This document shows, piece by piece, positions 1-5,292 of a stretch of DNA of 5,292 nt. How positions within the stretch are numbered: position 1 is the first letter of the stretch; each line of letters begins with the position of its first letter. Source of the DNA: Lachnospiraceae bacterium (GTDB lineage Bacteria; Bacillota; Clostridia; Lachnospirales; Lachnospiraceae); NCBI GenBank assembly GCA_900772675.1, contig CAAGRM010000060.1, positions 1-5,292 on the forward strand. The letters run 5' to 3'. The position numbers were made by a program, and so were the translations under genes. A model generated the notes under the pieces. That model did not search any database. It was not told where the DNA came from and saw only the letters and a list, made by a program, of their open reading frames with translations.

Positions 1-156
1 AAAGGAATCATGGTGCTTCTTCCGGCACGTGCCTTAAAGAACCTGATTATGTGGCCGATCGATTCCATCATTTTCTACAGCCTGACGAAGTTAATCGAGC
101 AGACCGGCGTCTTCCGCATGTTCCATGCAAGAACCGCTGCACAGGCACAGAGATAA
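1..156 (+). CDS. C-terminal fragment of a membrane protein, probably an ECF transporter S component
   Basis: The first reading frame is open from base 1 to a TAA at 154-156 and gives the last 51 residues of a protein whose start lies outside the window. The fragment contains PARALKNLIMWPIDSIIFYS, a hydrophobic helix preceded by an Arg/Lys pair. A basic R-x-x-K-N/E-L-I-M-x-P pattern leading into the last helix is, as I recall, common at the C-terminus of substrate-binding S components of energy-coupling factor (vitamin or nutrient) transporters such as the folate- or riboflavin-type proteins. A short polar tail rich in Ala, Gln and Arg follows. If this is right, the protein sits in the cytoplasmic membrane and works with a shared EcfA/EcfT module encoded elsewhere. 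The substrate cannot be told from this piece, and another small polytopic membrane protein remains possible. That it is a coding 3' end is supported by the terminator that follows it. Confidence 0.55.
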   Translation, partial: KGIMVLLPARALKNLIMWPIDSIIFYSLTKLIEQTGVFRMFHARTAAQAQR

Positions 157-270
157 AAAGATTCAAAAAAATTGAAACGATTAAAACGGTATATTGTACC
201 GATCTGCAGGAAAAAGAACTGTCCGCCAGAACAAAAAAGGAAGCGGATGGGTTTTGTCGGAAAAAAAAGC

Positions 271-326
271 GAAAAAGAACTGCGGCAGGAGATCCCACTA
301 CGGGAATCCTGCCGCAGTTCTTTTTC
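271..326. terminator. Strong bidirectional intrinsic terminator between convergent genes
   Basis: A perfect 20-bp inverted repeat (271-290 against 307-326) has a GC-rich centre, CTGCGGCAGGA pairing with TCCTGCCGCAG, and A-rich/T-rich outer ends. Inside it, TCCC (293-296) can pair with GGGA (302-305), leaving a five-base loop, ACTAC. On the plus strand the stem ends in a T run (321-325) and ends transcripts of the ECF-like gene. On the minus strand the stem is followed by eight more T's (complement of 261-268) and ends the GH51-GH43 operon only 14 bases after its last stop codon. The rest of the gap, 157-270, is A-rich with only weak small hairpins, and I see no gene there. Confidence 0.93.
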
Positions 327-340
327 ACTTTTCAGGAAAC

Positions 341-1297
341 TTACTGATAGCCGTGATCCGACCAGTCATGATGTTGAAGTCGTTCGTAATCTTCCTCTGT
401 GATCGGAAGAATCGTTCCATGCTTGTAGCCATATGGGAACGAAAAAGACGCATCAGAACGTTCGAATTTTCCGGAGGCAAGGCTGTCCGCAACGAACGGT
501 ACATATCCCTGACCGGCACCGGGGACACCATAGTAATCGAGAAACAGACACCAGCGGCCGTCATCGAGCTGCACTGCGGTCGGAGCTTCATAGAGACCGC
601 TTTCTACAGTCTTCATACTCTCGTCAAAGCGTTCCATTCGTACATACGGGCCGGTTGCGTGGTTGGAGTGAAGCAGAATAATTTTTGACGGATTGCTTTC
701 ACTTTTTACGAAGAGATAATAAACCCCATTTTCCTCATAGATTGCGGAGTCAATAATCCCACTGTCTTCTTTTTCGTACAGAACCTGTGGAGCTGAAAAA
801 TGAACAAAATCCTTTGTTGTACTGTAATAGATTTTCTTTGGTCCGTAATCGTTTGCGGCATGGGACGAAGACCAGTGAAGAACATACTCGCCGTTTTCCC
901 TGTCGTAAATCAGATCCGGTGCCCACAGACAGCCAAAGTCGTCATTGCCGATTTTTACAAGGCGTTGATCGCTCCAGTCTACCAGATTTTCAGATTCCCA
1001 AACGGAAAAATATTTGCTTCCGTTTCGGCCAATTTCTTCCCAGGAGTTGTGATATTGGTTTCGCATACCGTAGGAAAGACTTAGATCTGTTGCAAAAATA
1101 TAATATTTGCCGGTTTCTGCGCAGTGCGTAATTGTAAAATCCCGTACACCCTTATCCCCATAATACGCCCAAAGAACGGGAGCTCCGTCATTTACTTTTT
1201 CCCAATGAAAGCCATCGCGGCTGATACCGAAGTAAACCTGCTCGCCGTCCGGCGTCGTTTTTTCCCGAAAATGTACAAATAAATAAGCCTGTGCCAT
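341..1297 (-). CDS. GH43-like glycoside hydrolase (putative arabinofuranosidase/xylosidase), cytoplasmic
   Basis: This 318-residue protein resembles single-domain five-bladed beta-propeller enzymes of family GH43, which remove arabinose or xylose from plant cell-wall oligosaccharides by an inverting mechanism. Repeated blade motifs are visible: GVRDF (50-54), WAPDLIYD (125-132), SGIIDSAIY (179-187), YEAPT (236-240) and KHGTILPIT (292-300). By family analogy D53 is the general base, D183 the pKa-modulating Asp and E237 the general acid; H293 matches the conserved His near the propeller-centre metal. GVRDF and YEAPT differ from the commoner RDP and EGP forms. The start is the ATG at 1297, with AGGAG five bases upstream. 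The frame is open further upstream to 1510, but that extension lies inside the GH51 gene and has no family resemblance. There is no signal peptide. It follows the GH51 gene by 11 bases and is surely co-transcribed. Family assignment is good; the exact substrate is uncertain. Confidence 0.88.
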   Translation of the reverse strand: MAQAYLFVHFREKTTPDGEQVYFGISRDGFHWEKVNDGAPVLWAYYGDKGVRDFTITHCAETGKYYIFATDLSLSYGMRNQYHNSWEEIGRNGSKYFSVWESENLVDWSDQRLVKIGNDDFGCLWAPDLIYDRENGEYVLHWSSSHAANDYGPKKIYYSTTKDFVHFSAPQVLYEKEDSGIIDSAIYEENGVYYLFVKSESNPSKIILLHSNHATGPYVRMERFDESMKTVESGLYEAPTAVQLDDGRWCLFLDYYGVPGAGQGYVPFVADSLASGKFERSDASFSFPYGYKHGTILPITEEDYERLQHHDWSDHGYQ

Positions 1298-1302
1298 AAA
1301 AA

Positions 1303-1307
1303 CTCCT
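1303..1307 (-). promoter_or_regulatory. Ribosome binding site of the GH43-like gene
   Basis: On the minus strand, AGGAG followed by TTTTT leads to the ATG at 1297. It sits in the 11-base gap after the GH51 stop codon (1309-1311). It fixes the start of the downstream gene and rules out the longer in-frame extension into the GH51 gene. Confidence 0.85.
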
Positions 1308-1308
1308 A

Positions 1309-2844
<1,536 letters not shown>

Positions 2845-2846
2845 TC

Positions 2847-2885
2847 AGACACGATCCAGAAAAACAAAGGATCACCGGCGTGTCT
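2847..2885. repeat. Interrupted inverted repeat in the GH51 leader
   Basis: AGACAC (2847-2852) pairs with GTGTCT (2880-2885), and directly inside it GATCC (2853-2857) pairs with GGATC (2869-2873). That makes 11 pairs with a six-base bulge on one side (2874-2879) and an 11-base T/A-rich loop. It lies just downstream of the predicted GH51 -10, about 40 to 75 bases before the start codon. It could be an mRNA hairpin near the 5' end or an operator. There is no T run after it, so it is not an intrinsic terminator for either strand. The function is unknown. Confidence 0.5.
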
Positions 2886-2888
2886 ATG

Positions 2889-2894
2889 ATTTTA
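2889..2894 (-). promoter_or_regulatory. Candidate -10 element of the GH51-GH43 operon
   Basis: On the minus strand, TAAAAT (five of six matches to TATAAT) lies about 80 bases upstream of the GH51 start. Seventeen bases further upstream the sequence is AAAGCG, which does not resemble TTGACA. The lack of a -35 fits a promoter that needs an activator, such as the divergently encoded AraC-type protein. The transcript would start at about 2880-2883. This is inferred from sequence only. Confidence 0.45.
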
Positions 2895-2901
2895 TTCCAC
2901 C

Positions 2902-2918
2902 GTTTCGCTTTCGCTTTG
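2902..2918. promoter_or_regulatory. Tandem GCGAAA motif over the GH51 -35 region (possible activator or CcpA site)
   Basis: On the minus strand the stretch reads CAAAGCGAAAGCGAAAC, with the unit GCGAAA present twice in a row, exactly where the -35 should be. This is where a class II AraC-type activator would bind. The overlapping segment 2905-2920, read on the minus strand, also matches 9 of 12 fixed positions of the CcpA cre consensus WTGNAANCGNWWNCAW, with mismatches at the T and G of the left arm. Either reading is possible and neither is proven. Confidence 0.35.
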
Positions 2919-2960
2919 GATAGTTTCAATTTTAGCAGGAAGATAGAAAAAAACCAGAGA

Positions 2961-2992
2961 TTTTTGTCCGGCAAATTTGACTTTTTTTCCGG
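2961..2992. repeat. 21-base-phased direct repeat at the regulator promoter (possible AraC-type operator)
   Basis: TTTTTGTCCGG (2961-2971) and TTTTTTTCCGG (2982-2992) agree at 10 of 11 positions, with start points exactly 21 bases, or two helical turns, apart. One copy lies upstream of the regulator -35 and the other between -35 and -10. AraC-family proteins classically bind direct half-sites with 21-base periodicity, so this could be an autoregulatory operator. The T-runs weaken the case, because they match easily by chance. Confidence 0.4.
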
Positions 2993-3006
2993 TTTTGCGG
3001 TAAAAT
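2977..3006 (+). promoter_or_regulatory. Promoter of the AraC-family regulator gene
   Basis: TTGACT (2977-2982, five of six to consensus) and TAAAAT (3001-3006, five of six) are separated by 18 bases, a good match to a housekeeping sigma-70/sigma-A promoter. Transcription would start near 3013, leaving a purine-rich leader of about 27 bases before the ATG at 3040, with GGGGA (3025-3029) as the likely ribosome site. Confidence 0.7.
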
Positions 3007-3039
3007 AGGGAGAAGAAAAGAAAAGGGGAAACGAGAAGA

Positions 3040-3879
3040 ATGGAATTTTCAGTTCATATTTGTGAATATAATAGATCCAACGCCGATTATGAGACGATAT
3101 ATCGTCCGGAGGGCAGCGGGGACTATCTGTTTCTGTTGTTTAAAACGCCGATGAAGGTGTATGACAGAACTGCGTTTTTCATTGCACAGGAAAATGCCTG
3201 CCTTTTTTACACGCCGGATCACGAGCAGCATTATCAGGCTGTTCAGAAGTTTCGCAACAGCTATGTCCATTTCTGGTGCGGTGAGAATCTGGGTGAAACG
3301 TATGGAATTCCGCAGAATACTGTTTTTTATCCGCAGAACACGGAAGCAATTGATGAGCTGATTCGCCTTTTGCAGAGGGAATACATTGTGAAAGATCCAT
3401 ACGCAGTGGAATATGAGGAAGCACTGGTTCGTCAGATGATGATTACGGCATCGCGCGGTATGCGGCTGTACCAGAAAGCGGCAGAGGAGCCGGCCGGACT
3501 GTATCAGGAATTCCAGGAGCTGCGTCTTAAGATGTTGAGCCATTATGAGAAAGACTGGACGACAGAAAAGCTTTGCCAGATGGCCAATATGGAAAAAAGC
3601 CAGTTTTATTCTTATTATAAACAGTTTTTCAGCAGCACCCCGCACAGCGATCTGATTGAAGTACGGCTCGACAAGGCGAAAAATCTTTTGACAAATCAGG
3701 CACTTTCCATCGGACAGACCGCGGAAATCTGCGGTTTTTCCAATCTGTCTCATTTCAGCCGCTATTTCAAACGCCACTGCGGATGTTCTCCGCGGGAATG
3801 GCAGCAGCAAGGCGGAAAAAGCATAAAATATAAAGTGAAGTTGCAGGAAGATGAGAAATGCTATAGCTTTTCCCAATAG
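3040..3879 (+). CDS. AraC-family transcriptional regulator
   Basis: This 279-residue cytoplasmic DNA-binding protein has the usual AraC/XylS two-domain layout. The N-terminal half (about 16-90) looks like a cupin-type sugar-sensing domain, with the typical YTPDHEQHYQ (57-66) and YVHFWCGE (75-82) strands. A helical linker follows. The C-terminal domain (about 158-255) holds two helix-turn-helix units: WTTEKLCQMANMEKSQFYSY (173-192), and SIGQTAEICGFSNLSHFSRY (223-242) continuing into FKRH and the family signature SPREW (250-254). After the signature comes an extra polar tail of about 25 residues (QQQGGK onward). It is divergent from the GH51-GH43 operon, so the natural inference is a local activator responding to arabinose or an arabino-oligosaccharide. 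The ligand is not readable from sequence. Length and domain order are normal, and nothing suggests damage. Confidence 0.93.
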   Translation: MEFSVHICEYNRSNADYETIYRPEGSGDYLFLLFKTPMKVYDRTAFFIAQENACLFYTPDHEQHYQAVQKFRNSYVHFWCGENLGETYGIPQNTVFYPQNTEAIDELIRLLQREYIVKDPYAVEYEEALVRQMMITASRGMRLYQKAAEEPAGLYQEFQELRLKMLSHYEKDWTTEKLCQMANMEKSQFYSYYKQFFSSTPHSDLIEVRLDKAKNLLTNQALSIGQTAEICGFSNLSHFSRYFKRHCGCSPREWQQQGGKSIKYKVKLQEDEKCYSFSQ

Positions 3880-3883
3880 CTTA

Positions 3884-3892
3884 TGCTAAAAT
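3884..3892 (+). promoter_or_regulatory. Candidate extended -10 promoter of the NSS symporter gene
   Basis: TG-C-TAAAAT is an extended -10 element (TG at 3884-3885, TAAAAT at 3887-3892) five bases after the regulator stop codon. The -35 position, about 3864-3869, lies inside the regulator coding end and is poor, as is common for extended -10 promoters. A heptamer, ATAGCTT, occurs twice here (3863-3869 and 3876-3882). No terminator separates the regulator from the symporter, so read-through is also possible. Confidence 0.45.
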
Positions 3893-3893
3893 A

Positions 3894-3943
3894 TTCAGAA
3901 GATGTTGGAGTCAAAAGGTACTTTGGCCATGATATCTTCAGAA
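3894..3943 (+). repeat. Inverted repeat in the symporter leader
   Basis: TTCAGAAGAT (3894-3903) and ATCTTCAGAA (3934-3943) can form nine pairs around one A-A mismatch. In RNA the stem can be extended inward by G-U and A-U pairs (3904-3907 with 3930-3933). The loop contains a smaller possible stem, CAAAAG against CTTTG (3912-3917 and 3921-3925). The hairpin lies between the putative promoter and the ribosome site. It has no T run, so it is not an intrinsic terminator. It does not match any riboswitch I recognise. Confidence 0.4.
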
Positions 3944-3955
3944 AAAGTAAGAAAA

Positions 3956-3961
3956 AGGGAG
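3956..3961 (+). promoter_or_regulatory. Ribosome binding site deciding the symporter start
   Basis: AGGGAG lies six bases before the ATG at 3968. In-frame ATGs upstream at 3902 and 3929 have no Shine-Dalgarno sequence, and they would add a charged 13-22-residue extension that family members lack. The 3968 start is therefore preferred. Confidence 0.8.
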
Positions 3962-3967
3962 AACAGT

Positions 3968-5290
3968 ATGAAAAAGAGAGAGTCATTTAACAGTCGGTGG
4001 GGATTTATCCTGGCCTGCATCGGTTCTGCAGTTGGAATGGGCAACATCTGGATGTTCCCTACCCGGGTTTCCTTGTACGGAGGAGGTTCCTTTCTGATTC
4101 CGTATTTCCTGTTCGTTGCACTGATCGGCTTTACCGGTGTGAGCGGAGAGATGAGTTTTGGCCGTGCCACAAGATCCGGTCCGGTTGATGCGTTCGGTTT
4201 TGCATGTGAAACGAAAGGAAAACGAAAAGCCGGAGAGGCGCTTGGTCTGATTCCGGTGCTGGGTTCCCTGGCAATGGCGATCGGTTATACGGTTGTCATG
4301 GGGTGGATTTTCAGGTACATGATCGGAACCTTTACCGGAAAGACACTGTCAGCTGTGAGCGTAGAGGATTTTGCCGGAGCGTTTGAATCCATGGCATCTG
4401 CGTTTGGAAACAATTTCTGGCAGATCGTAGCTCTTGTGGTTGCGATGGTCATTCTGGCATTTGGTGTTGGTAAGGGAATTGAGAAGGTCAATAAGGTGCT
4501 GATGCCTGTTTTCTTTCTCCTGTTTGTTGCACTTGGTATCTATGTTGCTTTTCAGCCCGGTGCAGCGGATGGATACCGTTATATTTTCCGTGTGGAACCA
4601 AAAGCACTTGCAGATCCGAAGACCTGGATTTTTGCACTTGGTCAGGCATTCTTTTCCCTGTCTGTAGCCGGAAACGGAACACTGATCTATGGTTCCTATT
4701 TGTCAGATGGAGAAAATATTCCGGCCGCCGCCGGAAGAGTAGCATTTTTTGATACGCTCGCTGCTATGCTTGCTGCGCTGGTTATTATCCCGGCGATGGC
4801 AACTACGGGAGCACAGTTAAATACAGGAGGACCTGGACTTCTGTTCATTTTCCTTCCGAATTTGATAAAGTCTATGCCGGGTGGCGCGCTGATCGCAATC
4901 GTTTTCTTTGTCGCTGTCTTTTTTGCCGGCCTTACCTCTCTGATTAACCTGTACGAAGCACCGATTGCAACGGTACAGGAAAAATTTCATCTCGGAAGAG
5001 TAGCAGCCTGCGGTGTGATCGGGGTTATCGGTGTGGTCGTATCTCTTCTGATCCAGGGCATTGTATCCCAGTGGATGGATGTTCTGTCGATCTACATTTG
5101 CCCGCTCGGCGCCGGCCTTGCCGGAGTCATGTTCTTCTGGATCTGCGGAAAGAAGTATGTGCAGTCCCAGGTAGACAAGGGAAGAAGCAGCAAATTCACG
5201 GATCTGTATTATCCGATCTGCAAATATATCTACGTGCCGATCTGTGTGCTGGTTCTGATTCTCGGAATCGTGCTTGGCGGAATCGGCTGA
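3968..5290 (+). CDS. Sodium-dependent symporter of the NSS/SNF (LeuT-fold) family
   Basis: This 440-residue membrane protein is complete, ending in TGA two bases before the window ends. It should use the sodium gradient to import an amino acid or related amine. About eleven membrane segments can be placed: 12-31, 41-62, 91-121, 152-166, 174-194, 219-243, 255-280, 304-333, 345-365, 370-393 and 416-438. This is the 11-TM bacterial form. TM1 carries GSAVGMGN (19-26), with the sodium-site residues A21, V22 and N26. TM8 carries AGLTS (320-324), matching the LeuT Na2 ligands A351, T354 and S355. Y107 matches the LeuT substrate-contact Tyr108. Deviations from LeuT are Met29 in place of Arg30 of the extracellular gate, Ser374 at the place of its partner Asp404, and AGN (234-236) in place of the unwound GFG of TM6. 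Substrate unknown. The link to the arabinose genes is by position only. Confidence 0.94.
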   Translation: MKKRESFNSRWGFILACIGSAVGMGNIWMFPTRVSLYGGGSFLIPYFLFVALIGFTGVSGEMSFGRATRSGPVDAFGFACETKGKRKAGEALGLIPVLGSLAMAIGYTVVMGWIFRYMIGTFTGKTLSAVSVEDFAGAFESMASAFGNNFWQIVALVVAMVILAFGVGKGIEKVNKVLMPVFFLLFVALGIYVAFQPGAADGYRYIFRVEPKALADPKTWIFALGQAFFSLSVAGNGTLIYGSYLSDGENIPAAAGRVAFFDTLAAMLAALVIIPAMATTGAQLNTGGPGLLFIFLPNLIKSMPGGALIAIVFFVAVFFAGLTSLINLYEAPIATVQEKFHLGRVAACGVIGVIGVVVSLLIQGIVSQWMDVLSIYICPLGAGLAGVMFFWICGKKYVQSQVDKGRSSKFTDLYYPICKYIYVPICVLVLILGIVLGGIG

Positions 5291-5292
5291 AA

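Noticed and set aside
194..688. A 164-codon plus-strand open frame running over the terminator and the 3' half of the GH43-like gene
   Set aside because: It crosses a strong terminator stem, has no family resemblance, and overlaps a well-supported gene on the other strand.
3049..3876. A 275-codon open frame on the minus strand, antisense to almost the whole AraC-type gene
   Set aside because: The plus-strand protein is a clear AraC-family match, while the antisense translation has no recognisable domain. It follows from the codon bias of the real gene.
3902..3967. A longer symporter start at 3902 or 3929
   Set aside because: Neither has a ribosome site, the added residues are charged and atypical for the family, and 3968 has AGGGAG at ideal spacing.

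Overview
The window looks like chromosomal DNA from a low-to-moderate GC Firmicute, most likely a gut clostridium of the Lachnospiraceae type. That is an inference from strong AGGAG-type Shine-Dalgarno sites, moderate GC with A/T-rich intergenic gaps, an ECF-like membrane protein tail, cytoplasmic arabinan-degrading enzymes and an 11-TM bacterial NSS symporter. No marker gene fixes the species. I see no mobile element, CRISPR array, tRNA or rRNA.

Layout. Bases 1-156 hold the 3' end of a plus-strand membrane protein, probably an ECF transporter S component. It converges on a minus-strand two-gene operon, and a strong bidirectional terminator (271-326) separates the two. The operon runs leftward from about 2890: first a GH51 alpha-L-arabinofuranosidase (1309-2808), then, 11 bases after its stop, a GH43-like glycosidase (341-1297). 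Neither enzyme has a signal peptide, so both should act in the cytoplasm on imported arabino-oligosaccharides. The 231-base divergent gap (2809-3039) holds promoter-like elements in both directions and several repeats. It leads rightward to an AraC-family regulator (3040-3879). Next comes a complete sodium-dependent NSS/SNF-family symporter (3968-5290), behind a structured 88-base gap that contains its own extended -10 candidate.

How the genes work together. The divergent arrangement suggests that the AraC-type protein senses a sugar, probably arabinose or an arabinoside, and activates the GH51-GH43 operon. The GH51 promoter candidate has a good -10 but no recognisable -35, as expected for an activator-dependent promoter. 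The window contains no sugar transporter or arabinose isomerase/kinase genes, so the rest of the pathway lies elsewhere. The NSS symporter belongs to an amino-acid or amine transporter family and may be unrelated to arabinose use, although read-through from the regulator gene is possible.

I found no convincing undescribed system. The points most worth checking are the altered gate and substrate motifs of the symporter, a 21-base-phased direct repeat around the regulator promoter, and a cluster of repeats at the GH51 promoter.
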